Origin: Dactylorhiza incarnata
Taxonomy: Eukaryota > Streptophyta > Magnoliopsida > Asparagales > Orchidaceae
Length of the DNA stretch: 64,000 nucleotides
NCBI GenBank assembly: GCA_033032865.1
Contig: JAWHQI010001214.1
Span: 1 to 64,000, forward strand
Reading direction: 5' to 3'
Positions within the stretch are counted from its first letter, which is position 1. Every line of letters begins with the position of its first letter. The notes below the pieces were generated by a model that worked only from the letters and a program-made list of their open reading frames with translations, searched no databases and was not told where the DNA came from. Shown here piece by piece: positions 50,444 to 61,790 of the stretch. The position numbers were made by a program, and so were the translations under genes.

Positions 50444-53400
50444 AATTTCACCAATTTGACCAAAGTCAAAACTTGGTTAGTATTGCCCAAATTGGGTTAA
50501 ATAAGCCCAAAGCTCAATCCCTTTGGGATAAGCCCAATTTCAATGCTCCAAATGATTAGTCACCAGTGAAATTTCATGAAATGCCATCCAATTTTTGGAG
50601 GGGGTGACTAGGAGAGAGAAATTGGGAGTTTTCCCCAATTTGAAGAGAGAGAGAAAGTGGTCATTCAAGGTGAATTCATGGCATTCAAGGCAAATTGACC
50701 CTCCATTATCTCCCAATTGATGAGGATTCATTCCCTCTATCAGTTATGTGGAGTTTTCTTATGATTTCATGCCAAGGGGTGGTGAATTTCATGGGAGTTT
50801 CACATGGCCAAAATTTACAACTAATGACCATTAATGACATTCAACTTTGTAACCCCCCCTCTCCCTCAATTGAGCCCTGTATCACCTTAAGAGGTTTGAG
50901 GGAAGTTAAACCACCATCTTTCCAAGAGGATTTTGTGCTCCCTAGCAAGAGATTGTCATGGCCCCCAAAGCTTCTCAAGCAACCATGGCGGACCGACGAT
51001 CAGCACGGCTACAAGACACCACTCAGGTCCTCTCCTCTCATCTATTTCTTAGTGGGTAGATCTCATCATTTTGGCTGCTAGATTTGGGGCCAATAGGTCT
51101 TGGATCGGCATGGCCGAGAGCTTGTGTTCAAGCTTTTCTTTTCTTGTTCAAATCCCCGATTCTGGCCGCCTCCGGCCGGCCAACCACCGTACATCGTCGG
51201 CCGCCACCTCAACGGAGGTGTGGTGACATTGGCCGACCAAGAGAGGTTCTAGGTGGCCGGGAAATCACCTCCCAAGTTGGTACAGGATGGGCCGATCGTG
51301 GCCGTTGGCTGATTGGAGAAGATGAACTGATGCCCTCCATTTTATTTTATATAATTTTGTGATTATTTACGTCATAATTATTCCTGGAAATACTCGTTTA
51401 TGAAACAGAAAAATTGAACCCCTTAGAAGTCGTTTTAGGAAAAATGGTCAGAGACAAAACTTGTCGATATCTGTGTCGAGTTTATTTTAAAATTGATTTG
51501 ACACGATTTGGCCCACTTGTTTGACTGCAGCACTGAAAATGGTGCAACTTTTAGATAAGGTTGACCAGAGATTGATTTGAGTTCCCCCACTAATCCGGAC
51601 ATCCAAATGATTTGAAATTTGGAACATAGGCTAGATTTACCCTTACCCTCAACATATCAAAAAAATAGGAATTTTTGGAGAACCTTTTTCTATAATTTTT
51701 GTATAAAGTTAATAATTCATGTATGAATTAATTATAGGGTCTAATGGCATCCAAACCCTACTAAATTTTGGTGGGTGGTCCTTAGGGTCATGGAACAACT
51801 CTGGCAAAAATTTCATCCCATTTGTGATTGATTTGGTTGAGTAATTGAGTAAGCCAAAATTGGTCAAACTATGGGATATTAGAACAATGGTGCACTGGAT
51901 GGATTTAGGAGATCAACCCTCATCCAAATGTTGTGAAACTTTGAACAATGACTTGATGTTACATAAAATACCCCACAAGTGGTTTTGGGTGTTTGGGATG
52001 AATTTGCCCTAGAACCCCGGTTCAAACCGTAGGGTTGTATATTGAACCTATTGAAGGACATACTATCATATGTCATCGGATTGACTTGGAACTTGGTAGA
52101 GAGTTTCATGGGGTGGAAATAAACCCTAGATAATTTATCTAGAATTTTTAGGAACATTTATCCCCTCTAAATTAGTTAAGAACTAATTAGGACACTTTCT
52201 TATATTAAGAATTTATGTAACCATAATATCTTGGATATTCATGAAATTTTGGAAGTAAGCTTATATGAATGATATCATTATCTGATAATTTTATTATGAA
52301 TTTTGGATTGATATATATAGTACTTCATTCATAGCCCCAATATTTACCCTAGTTGTAAGAAAATTAATTTATAGATTTTATACTCACTGGAAAATCATAC
52401 AACTTGGTCAAAGCACTTTTTAGGGCAAGAATATAATCTGTAAATTTTGGTATAATATTTGGAGAAGTTTTTATATGGTTTTCTTCACAAAGTGCTCTAT
52501 GATTTGTTTATTTAAATAAAAGAATTATATGGTCAACTGAATCTGGAATATTATGAAACTCAAGCAGTGAACTTTTCTGATCACTTTGGAGATCTGTTAA
52601 TTTTCTTGTGATTTTTGTATGAGGATTTTTTATACTTATTTTGAAAATTCCTGAATGCGATAGATTAATCAATATTTTAATTAGAGGTCAAAACCTTTCT
52701 GAAAAATTATGAAATTCATATGTGGCTGTTATTTTGACGATTTCTAGTTGTACAAATTTTATCAACGTCTTAGCTCATCAAAAAATCATACTTGATGTTC
52801 AAAGTCATAGTTTCCCTGATTTTAAAGAAATTGTGATAAATGCTAAATAAATTAGGAAAATTATGAATTTCTGGAGATAGCCTTAAAATGTCATAACACA
52901 CCCCAAATAATAATCTTGGGTCATTTGTATGAGCATTGAGAGTCTTTCTCTTTTTGTACATCATATAGTTTAAGTGGTCTGCTTATAGTGAAAATGCAGA
53001 ATTAAGACAAACATGTAGGTTCTACATGGGGAGTTAAGGAGGTTGGTGCACTCAGACTGACTGGATTTGGGGAGGGGTCACCAAAGGAAGGTAGGAGTAA
53101 GATGTCTGGTTGGCTAGGAGGCAAGAGTGTGCTTAGGATTGTCGAAAGATCATCATTCCCTTGGAGTGGAATAAAATACACCTAAGGTTAATCAGTGTAA
53201 TGGTGAGAGGGGTATGGTTATGGATAGTTATCAATAATAGTAAGTGTCTTGGAAAAAGCGGTTTGGGCTATCATCCCGTACCTCCTAGTACCGTTGCGAG
53301 CCCTTCACAAGGTAGACCTCGGGAAGTCCAAGATTAACCCAAAGCTGTAGGAATAATTTTGTTACGCAAGAGTAACTTAATAATACACTAACTCACATCC

Positions 53401-53532
53401 CGTTGCTGCGGGTGTTACTTGGTTTGGTCATACGAGCGGTAGGCTCGGTGGTTGTAGGCACGAACGGGTTGGTCCGGCGAGCCGGTGGCTCGGAAGGTTA
53501 TGGTGACGGGCAGGTTAGCCCGGGGAGCTTAT
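50444..53532 (+). mobile_element. Chromovirus LTR, right portion of the outermost split copy
   Basis: It follows the order of the LTR at 11102 and 30235 with more divergence: 'ttgaccaaagtcaaaactt', the gag-leader-like ATG region, 'aaccctactaaattttggtgggt', 'ctaaattagttaagaacta', 'ctagtaccgttgcgagccc' and 'gcccggggagcttatg'. It lacks the first ~400-560 bp, which 1588-2004 would supply. It stops at about 53532, so the last ~1.2 kb of the LTR are missing or displaced. Confidence 0.75.
50958..51026 (+). CDS. Candidate LTR-encoded first exon of gag (second copy)
   Basis: ATG GCC CCC AAA opens 23 codons (MAPKASQATMADRRSARLQD plus TTQ) and ends CAG followed by GTCCTC, in the same phase as the exon at 12183-12224. 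The arginine-rich RRSARLQ is typical of chromovirus Gag starts. This LTR copy has no gag attached here. Confidence 0.35.
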
Positions 53533-54614
53533 GTCCCTCGAGCTCTCTAAAAAGTCTGGTAAAAACTCAGAGAATAGTGGAAGTTTGGTCGGCGCAGCTC
53601 CGGGCACATGATTTTTCACCATTTTCCGGGGGTTTTCACGTTAAAAAAAATCGTCTTGCCAGCTGTCACGCTCATTTCATTCTACATTGACTGTTTGTGC
53701 GCTAAACCGCTCCTCGAGTTAAGACGGTTAAATTTAGACCGGTCTACCAGGAGCCTCGAGTTTGGCAGCAACAAGTTTCATACATTTTTATGCATAATTG
53801 TAAAAAATTATTTACATGTGTTTTCAAAAACAATCCACAAAGTAATTTATATTCCTCGGTACATAAATTCAATTGTTATAGGGGTAATATTCTTCCGATT
53901 ATGTTTCGTCTCGAAATTAAAATTTTCAACTCGAAGTCGGCATAAAATTGTCTCGATTCCGAGTTGAGGCTGCTCCACTCAAAATCGCCACGATTCTGAG
54001 TCGTGTCGGATCTACTCAGAATCGATCGAGTTGACTTTGAGATTAACTGTTTTTAATAAAATATTACAAATTTTATAGTAAAATAGTAGTTTTTTTAATA
54101 TCATCTTGTTTATATTAATTTAGAGAATTTAAAAGGAGCTCTGTAGTCCAAAATAAAATTTTGAGTCAATCACATAATATATCAAATGTGCATAACAGCT
54201 ATATCAAATAATTAAAATTTTGCAAATATAAATCATAAATAAATTAATTGCCTAGACAAGTCAAATGTCATGAATTAAATGTAAGTATTGAACTAGGGCT
54301 AAGCATAATAATCGATACTCGATGATCATTAATTTTTTAGTTGAATTAAAGTTGAAATGATTTGAGTCGATAAACAATGTTGTAGCCTGTCAGCCTACAT
54401 GGTAGCACAGAGCAGGAGTGTAGTTTTCTTTTCTAGGAAATTAAAATCATTTACTTACTTCAGGCATGCTTTTCTTTTTTGTCTTTTCGGCCACTGAGGG
54501 AGAGGTAATCAATGGAATTTTTTTTGGTGGGTTCGATTTATTCTGCTTTGAAAATTTTTTTTTCAAAGAAAAATCATAAAATATTAATTTTGGTATTTTT
54601 AAGATCATTGTAAG
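53533..54614. other. Inverted LTR fragment and AT-rich sequence
   Basis: 53570-53780 ('gaagtttggtcggcgcagct', 'gactgtttgtgcgc', 'gaccggtctaccaggagcc') is a diverged inverted copy of about 54620-54810 in the neighbouring solo LTR. The rest (53800-54614) is AT-rich and I see nothing in it beyond short 'tcgagttga' and 'gattctgag' repeats (53930-54040). Confidence 0.6.
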
Positions 54615-55080
54615 TGTTGCGGGTCGCTTGGGGCTCTTGGTAGACCGGCCTAATTGAACCACCTTAGCTCGGAAGCGAACCAAGCGCGCAAACAGTCAAA
54701 GAGGAATTCGTTGAGTACACTGAGACTTTTAACGTGGAAAAACCCGGAAAGGGTAAAAAGACCACGCGGCCGGAGCTGTGCCGACCAAACTTCACTATCT
54801 TCTGAGAGGTTACAATCCGGTGTTTAGAATTCGAGCGCGACATGCCGCCGCTCGTTACAATAATAGAGGGAGAGAGAGAGCTAGAGTTCCGAAGGTGACA
54901 GACCACCTCTCGAAAAAACTAAGTCTTTTCCTTCTGAGTACTGTGGAGAATGAAAAGTGAAAATGCTTGGAGAATGAAAGTGAGAATGGTGAGTCGCCTT
55001 TCGGGAGAAATCCATAAAAATCTTCAAGGAGCTCTCTCGGATCATGATGGCCAGGTCCTCCCAAATGAAGCCTTGGGGCT

Positions 55081-55090
55081 CCTTTTATAG
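55081..55090 (-). promoter_or_regulatory. Probable TATA box of solo LTR
   Basis: 'ctataaaagg' on the minus strand, upstream of a purine-poor leader. Confidence 0.5.
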
Positions 55091-55329
55091 CTTTGGTCGG
55101 GGGTAGCCCGGTAATTTTGCCATTGTAACCACCATAACCACCTGAGGGGACGAATCATATTTTCCGGTTCGGAACACACGGATCGCCATTTTTCGTAAAT
55201 GACCATCTTGCCCTTCGGGGAAAGGCGACAAGTTATTCCTGAAATCTGAAAAACTGAAAAGACAAAAAGTGAGCGAGTCGGAAATGTGAGCGAGTCGGAA
55301 ATTTGAGCGAGTCAGAAATGTGAGCGCGC

Positions 55330-55585
55330 TCTGAGTGTGCTCAGAAGAGTTCTGAGCACGCGCGAGCGCGGAGGCGTTCTGAGCGCGCTCAGAAGCGTTC
55401 TGAGCGCGCATGAGCGTGAAGGTGTTCTGAGCGTGCTCAGAAGCGTTCTGTGCACGTATGAGCGCGAAAGTGTTCTGAGCGTGCTCAGAAGCGTTCTGAG
55501 CGCGTATGAGCGTGGAGGTGTTCTGGGCGCGCTCAGAAGCATTCTAAGCGCGTAACGAACATAGAAGTGTTCTGGGCGTGCTGCG
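55330..55585. repeat. 48-bp tandem repeat, about five units
   Basis: 'tctgagcgcgctcagaag' variants start at about 55330, 55378, 55426, 55474 and 55522. Each unit contains the palindrome 'ctgagcgcgctcag'. Confidence 0.92.
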
Positions 55586-55679
55586 GGTACGGAAAAAAGA
55601 GAAGTCGCGCCCCCTAAGGGGATAGTGAACTTCGAACTTACCCGGCGAGGGGATGCGGTTTCGACCGCATCCCCCGCGG

Positions 55680-55945
55680 GAGGGGACTCGGTCGCACCCC
55701 ACCATGGGGGTGCGGTTTGGCCACACCCCCCATGGGGGGCGGTTTGGCCGCACCCCCCATGGGGGGGCGCAGTTTGGCCGCACCCCCCTGTGGGGGGTGC
55801 GGTTTGGCGACAGGGGGGTGCGGTTTGGCCGCTCCCCCCATGGGGGGGTGCAGTTTGGCCGCACCCCACGCGAGTGGGGTGCGGGCTATCCGCACCCCAC
55901 TTAGTGGGGTGCGGACTAACCGCACCTCGGTAGAGGGGTGCGGCT
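55680..55945. repeat. ~30-bp GC-rich repeat 'ggtgcggtttggccgcacccc'
   Basis: About eight units, each with 'ggtgcgg' opposed to 'ccgcacc' and several with 'ccccatgggg', so the array is both tandem and internally palindromic. Confidence 0.92.
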
Positions 55946-56093
55946 CCGTCCTCGCCCGACACCGCTCACGGCGTGACGCGCTCGCGCGGCGGAGTCCTTC
56001 ACTTCCGCGATCATGGGTTTGACTGTTGACCCCACCTCTCTTTAGCGGAGTTTTCTCTAGACGCACCCCAAGGCCTTTATGGATGCGTAACAA

Positions 56094-56270
56094 TAAGTAT
56101 CAAATTATATATATTTCGATGATTGCTGAAAAAAATACCATCATAAAATCATGCATTACTATCGTAAAAACCATTTATATGATCGTAATGCAATTTTGCG
56201 ATGGTAATGCATGATTTTACAGTCGTATTTTTTTTCAATAATCATCAAAATATGTATAATTTGGTACTTA
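56094..56270. mobile_element. 177-bp hairpin (foldback) element, MITE-like
   Basis: 'taagtatcaaattatatata' at the left opposes 'tataatttggtactta' at the right, and 'gatgattgctgaaaaaaata' opposes 'tattttttttcaataatcatc'. The arms pair over nearly the full length around about 56165-56185. No protein is encoded. It abuts the solo LTR, so a target duplication cannot be separated. Confidence 0.75.
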
Positions 56271-57117
56271 AAATGATGTAAAAAAATCAACATTAATATT
56301 TTATGATTTTTTTGTAAAATTATTTTTTTAGAAGTCAAAAAATATGATTTTGTACATAAAATTATACATAACACACATAGAGACATGCAAATATCACCTA
56401 ATTATAAAATTATCACGTAGACATATGAGCAATCCAAAAGTCAGCAATGCAAAAAACTGCAAATGTTAGCAATGCAAAAAAACTGCAAATGTCAGCAATG
56501 CAACTGCTACCTTTCTGCCGCAAAGTTGCTATAAATTATATACTAAATTTGGCTCCGGGTCCCATTCGAAATCAATAGAAATGCACCTCTTTGCAGCAAG
56601 TAGCGGGGCCCATGGTGCGGATTTTGTCCGGGACCCAAGACCTAAGAATTTTTCCTCAAACTGATTATAGTCCACAATTCATTTATAATTTCAGTTCTTG
56701 AGCTTTGACATGTAACAAAGCCACGACTTATTCCTAGAAAACAATAAATGCAGGTCTCATCTAAATAAATACTGCCCTGGAATTTCGGCCAAATATTAAT
56801 TAAGATTTCAGAATAATAATAAGAAATTGACACCGAACATCTAAATTATTTGCAAGTAATTATTAATTCCTCGAATAAGTAACCAAGTAGGTAACCACAA
56901 CCACTTTCGAAATTACACCTCATGTAATTATATTACCAGGACCTCATGGATTAGGACTATATATACACACAGTCGAACGGCACAGGCCTCTGACCCTATA
57001 TTAGTGTAACGGCAGCTTTGCCCCCACTGGCAGCGGAGCCCGCCCTCCACAGGCTGTGTCCGCCGTTAGTTTTCAAAAATTCTTATAAAATCAGGTGATC
57101 TGCAAATAGCGTTGAGA
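56271..57117. other. AT-rich sequence without recognised gene
   Basis: I see a short 'gcaatgcaaaaaactgcaaatg' repeat (56440-56510), an inverted 'ctccgggtccc/gggacccaag' pair (56553-56640) and 'aacggc'...'gccgtta' at 57009-57067. No coding signal. Confidence 0.5.
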
Positions 57118-57255
57118 ACGTGGTCTGTAAATAGTGACCAGCGTAAAACTGATTGACTATTCGCAGACCAACGTGGTCTGCGAATAGCGACCAGCGCAAA
57201 ACTGATTGAATATTCGCCGACTAACGTGGTCTTCGAATAGCGGCCAGCGCAAAAG
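57118..57255. repeat. 53-bp tandem repeat 'acgtggtctgcgaatagcgacc'
   Basis: Units start at about 57118, 57171 and 57224. Each holds 'ggtctgcgaatag' and an inverted 'ctattcgcagacc' variant, so units can form hairpins. Confidence 0.88.
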
Positions 57256-58114
57256 TGTTTAGCTAACCTATTTCAAAAAAAAAAATACAATGTCCAATCA
57301 AGTAATTACACTAACCCAAAATTAATCATTGTTAATAATTTAGTTTTGGGTGCAGCACTCAAGCATTTCTTCAATATTTTTTAATCTTTTTTTTTATAAA
57401 ATTAAAAGCTCGTGTTTTAATCATTTTTTTCTTCTATCTTCTTTTGTGACCTCTTCCACTCAGAATAAATTTAGGGTGTTGTTATTAGCAAAGCTATTTC
57501 CGCTTTTAGCAAACAATTATTACTAGCAAATCACAAATACAGAAAATGACTATTTGAAAATCAAATGGTTACTACAAACCACTCGAAAAAAAAAGAAAAA
57601 AACTCCCAAAAATAAGCGTTTGTACTATACTATATCATTTAGCATTACAAAAATTTAATAGTTATCATTTTTTTGCAACAAAAAGGATAATAAAAATTAT
57701 AATTATCTTCAATATCTCCCAAAAATCTCTTCAAGTGCTCTCATATAGATGTTATTTACTCCCCAAACAAAAAATAAACATTTTTAATACATTTTATGTA
57801 CATTAATAGTCAATCAAAGTTGAAATCAAAATTTATACCTTCCATGATTTATAGTCGAGTATGATTTCTGGAACAACTAAAATCTGATTTTTTTTTCTTC
57901 TGAAGAAATACATTCAGAAGGAACCAAATCGGCTAAAATCCAGAAAAAAATGGTTCAGGTTGAGCTTAAAAACCTAAAAACGGCAAAAACATGAAAAAAA
58001 ATCATTTCTTCTACAAATCTAAAAAGAATCAGGTATGAAAGATGAAAATGTAATAGGTAAAAATAGGACAGAGTTAAAGCTTACGGCGGGGTGGCAAAAT
58101 CTGGAAAGTGAAAG
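57256..58114. other. AT-rich sequence, nothing recognised
   Basis: Long A and T runs, no ORF of note, no repeat family recognised by eye. Confidence 0.5.
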
Positions 58115-58142
58115 TGAGGTTAAATCTTAAATTAACTCTAGA

Positions 58143-58160
58143 GGGGGGGGGGGGGGGGTA
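58143..58160. repeat. G homopolymer
   Basis: About 18 consecutive G at the site where the sister LTRs have six, an expansion prone to sequencing error. Confidence 0.9.
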
Positions 58161-59277
58161 CATAGAGTTTAAAACTTTTTATTAGTTTTTATAGTGGAAT
58201 TAAAATACTGATATATATATGTAAAGCAGAGTGAATAATATAAACTGAAAGAAATGAAATCAGCACAGCATTAACACAAAGAAAATAAACAGATCACAGA
58301 AGACACAAGGAGCTATAGTGGTTCCCCTCTAAATAGGGTACATCCACTCTTCTACCACCCTTGGTAGGAATCCACTAGGATTTTTGATCAGGTGCCCTAA
58401 CACCAATTGCGTTTTGATGATAAGGTTCCCAAAAACCAAACTAGATTTTTTGATAAGGTGTCTTGCCACCAACAGGTAAACTTTTGAAGGGAGTTTTAAC
58501 CTTTTACAAGATGGGGTAAGGAAGGTTAGAATGTTCTTCTCTGTCAAGAATCTGAGAGAAGACACAAGATATTGATGATGAAAGCTCCCCCTGTCTGATG
58601 TAGATTTGTTGACAGTTTGAGGATGAAGCTTTCTCTTGAATGAAGATCTTTCTGTAGCAGATGAATCTGAGAGAATGAATTCTTCAAATTATTGTTGCTC
58701 TTTTGAAGATCTGAACTTGCAGCAGATGACTGAGAGAATAGAGATTATATTCTCAGTAAAATGATTGCTGCTTTGAGGAAGAAGACTGAAGAAATATTTT
58801 TCTCTGTACGTGCTTCTTCTTCTTCTTCTTCTTTTAATCCTTCTCTGTTCTTGTTGTTCTGAACTCTGTTCTAAAAACTGAATGAATAATAATTATCAAC
58901 AAGAGTGAAAAACTCTGTCTATATATTATCTTCCTTCTTTAATAATATAATATGATTTGAAATTCAAATCATCTACTTTTAAGGAATATAATATTTTGAC
59001 TTAAATCCTTCTTGGAACTGTAACAGCCACCAAAATGATTTTGGCAGGTTCATTCAATTCATTTTGTTGTGAAAGATGCCTTAGCATTAAATGCCAACGG
59101 CTCTTCTCCTTAGAATACGACAAAATAAAGGAATATAATAAAGAGAGATCAGATCCTTGACTTATCTGGCTGAATACGTCCAAAGATATTGAATAGATCT
59201 GTTATTGTCGTCGATCTGTGTTTAGAGAACTGATATATAACTGATCTTTCAGTATTAAATGATCTGTGGACAAGATT

Positions 59278-59490
59278 CGTCGATGTGAGCTTCAGTTGAA
59301 AATTCGTCGAACGCCGACTTGAGATCGTCGAACGATGCTCTTAGAATGGCTTGAATTCGTTGACTGCTGAGACGGCTGGAATTCTTCGAGCACTGAGATA
59401 GCTTCATTCGTCGAGCGTAGAATGAATAAGATTCATCGACCGCAGAGCGCAATTCGTCGAACGCTGATAGCCATTCGTCGAACGCTGAGA
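59278..59490. repeat. Cluster of 'attcgtcgaacgctga' repeats
   Basis: Eight or more variants of TTCGTCGA/ATCGTCGA spaced about 20-40 bp apart. They occupy the LTR position equivalent to the 97-bp array of the young Sirevirus. Confidence 0.8.
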
Positions 59491-59626
59491 ACTTGAATTT
59501 TTCCTTAAATTCTAGCTAACTTAACAGCCTAAAACCTTGACCCTTAGACTATACAATGAGGTCAACTTAGTCCTAAGTCAACAGACAGTGATCCTAGCCC
59601 AAATCAGTAATAGGGTTGTTCCAACA

Positions 59627-59640
59627 ATCTCCCCATATTT
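59627..59640 (-). other. Polypurine tract of the third Sirevirus
   Basis: On the minus strand 'aaatatggggagat' directly before TGTTGGAAC. Confidence 0.8.
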
Positions 59641-60906
59641 GGGTTAGGACACTATTTGACAAAAACTTAAAACAAACCAAAACAACAGAGCATATATATC
59701 TGATATATTTTAAATATTTCATCAGATATAAAATAAATAATACTCCGAGTTCTGAAACATTACATTGAAAATAAAACTAATAAAGACACACAATCAGAAC
59801 CTTTGATTTTCTCTGAATTCTGCTTTCTGAATTCTGAAATCTGATATTGTCTAAACTGAGTTCTTGCTGAATTCCGATTAGCTAAGCTAGTATCTGCTAT
59901 TTTTTAGCTTTCTGAATTTGTTGAACTGAACAGCTTTATAATCTGAATATGCTATCTGTCATAACTGAAATCTGCAGCATCTTCCACTAAATCTCCAAAC
60001 TGTTGTTACTGAAAACATGTTTCTTCGTACAACATTTCCTCTTGATAAAAACAACTCCCCCTATCATAAAGGAGTTTCTTCAGCTTTCTCCCCCTGCCTA
60101 GTTCATAGAACAACTCCTCCTGAGCAAAACACTGCATCAAATAGAGCTTCTTCATAGAACTTCTCCCCCTGCCTAGTTTCAGGAAGGCCTGAAGTTAGGC
60201 CCCTTGAAGAAGGGACATTTGATGGAGGTAGGGAAGGATGCAAGATTGTCATTGTACCTACAAAATGTCTCTGGTAGAGGTGGTGTTCCTCTCCTCATTT
60301 AATAGGTTAGTTCCAACAATGCATGGACTCTTCTATTTTAAGAGTAGATCTGTTATAAACCCTATATGCTTTATTAGAAGGAAAATATCCTAGTTGATTT
60401 TGTTTCAATAGGATTTCATTAATATGATGAATTGCTACAGCTGTTAATGGATTCTAAGGAATTTTTATCTTCTCAGAAAAACATTGCCTGATACCTTCCT
60501 TCTTACAGAATTCTCTTATCAGAAGAGATTCAAAACTCAGTGCCATGATCATTTCTGATCAATGCAACTAGAGTAGAATACTTAAATCTTGATGATCCTG
60601 AGAAAGTCTGTAGGAACATGAAGTTATCTGACTTTATTTTTAAGAAAAGTAAATTTAAGTAAATCTTATAACTTTTTATTTAATTGCAATTGGAGTTAAT
60701 AGATTTATAATAGGTTTAAGCATTGCCTTATAGTTATATTTGGCTTTTATATCTGTTAAGTGTTTTACCAATATTCCTTTATCTTTGGATAGTTGTGTAC
60801 CTGATCAGTGTCAACTTCATTTTCTGATTCTGATTCATAAGAATTGTGTCCTGAGGCATTGATAGCCATCATGCAAAAATTCCTTTCATCTTCATCATCA
60901 CCATTG
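59641..60906 (-). pseudogene. Remains of Sirevirus 3' region, pol and gag C-terminus
   Basis: 59641-60250 corresponds to the degraded 3' region with several polypurine-like 'ctccccctg' phrases (60057, 60090, 60163). On the minus strand near 60530-60590 an integrase remnant reads IRNDHGTEF, with the second catalytic Asp. Near 60790-60900 a Gag tail reads MMAINASGHNSYESESENEV. The rest of pol has been deleted. No frame is intact. Confidence 0.65.
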
Positions 60907-61790
60907 TTTTAAATGTTGGCCGACATGTCGGACGACATGTCTTGTTTGAACAAAAAATGACTTGCATAATGAAAATTTAAAGGTTATGACATTTTTCATT
61001 GTGTCGGCCGACATAACCGATTAAATCCGCTATATAGGCCGCCGCCGACATTTAGAAATATCGCCGACATTTCTAAATGTCGCACGATCAGAGATTCTCT
61101 CCGCTTATTCTCTGTCCTCGTTGTTGGAAGGGTTTTTTGCTAGGTTTTTTCCCATTTTATTGATTGCACATTTCCGAGCACATGGATTATACTTGATTTT
61201 CACTTGTCTCCTTCCAATGCTTTCTTTTTGCATGCGTTATGTATGGAGTATCAGTTGCGTATCAAGTTTTACACATGTATTATATAGTTAATTTAAGCTA
61301 TATTTCCCTTTCTCCATCACGAAATCCATCCTTTTAAGTCTGCCACATTTATTCTTAGTATTGTACAGTTAATTTGCATGTTTATATGGAAGTAAAAAAA
61401 AATATTATTTAAGGCAGGTTGATATCTAAATAGTGTTTGTCATTTCCCTTTTCAACAATGAGGAAGAGTGATTAAATAATTTACAACATTTATGTGCTTA
61501 AAAATGAAAATAATAAATGGAGATATATATACAATGAAAATAGATACATAGTTAGAAGATAATGGTGATTGAAGATAGATTTGAGTATTTTGGAAATAAT
61601 ACAACTAAGTAGAGAATATGTCCATTGAGTAGAACAAATTAATGTAGCTTATAGAGCTAAGATAATATGATATAACTTATAATATAAATATTTTTTAGGA
61701 ATCCGACATATTAAAATGTCCCCGACATGTCTCCGACATCTGACATCTAAAACCCCAATCTGACATGTCTCCGACATCCGACATTTAAAA
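60907..61790. mobile_element. 884-bp TIR element inserted in Sirevirus gag
   Basis: The left end is 'ttttaaatgttggccgacat' and the right end inverted is 'ttttaaatgtcggatgtcgg'. Both ends are crowded with 'ccgacatgtcgg' and 'ccgacattt' motifs. Gag sequence lies on both sides. The interior has no transposase. I see no clear target duplication. Confidence 0.65.

Larger units (their letters stand above)
54615..56092 (-). mobile_element. Solo LTR with GC-rich tandem arrays
   Basis: 1478 bp. On the plus strand it runs from 'tgttgcgggtcgct' to 'gatgcgtaaca'; flanking pentamers gtaag (54610-54614) and ataag (56093-56097) differ at one base. On the minus strand a TATA motif 'ctataaaagg' (55081-55090) precedes a leader with 'gtaacctctcagaagatagt'. 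The 'acgtggaaaaacccgg' region resembles the same part of the Sirevirus LTRs. No internal domain is present. ORFs 55312-56093 on both strands are array translations. Confidence 0.7.
58115..59626 (-). mobile_element. Third Sirevirus-type LTR (minus strand)
   Basis: On the plus strand it carries the family landmarks in order: 'ctctagaggggggg' (compare 'cctagagggggg' at 18008), 'cacaaggagctatagtggtt' with 'cccctctaaatagggt', leader repeats, a (CTT)n at 58808-58833 and 'attcgtcgaacgctgag' repeats. It ends 'gttccaaca' at 59626, followed by a polypurine tract, so it is the 3' LTR of a minus-strand element. The left boundary (58115, 'tgaggttaaatc') is approximate. Confidence 0.75.

Noticed and set aside
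55312..56093. Overlapping Pro/Gly/Cys-rich ORFs on both strands
   Set aside because: Explained by GC-rich palindromic arrays; frames are open on both strands at once.
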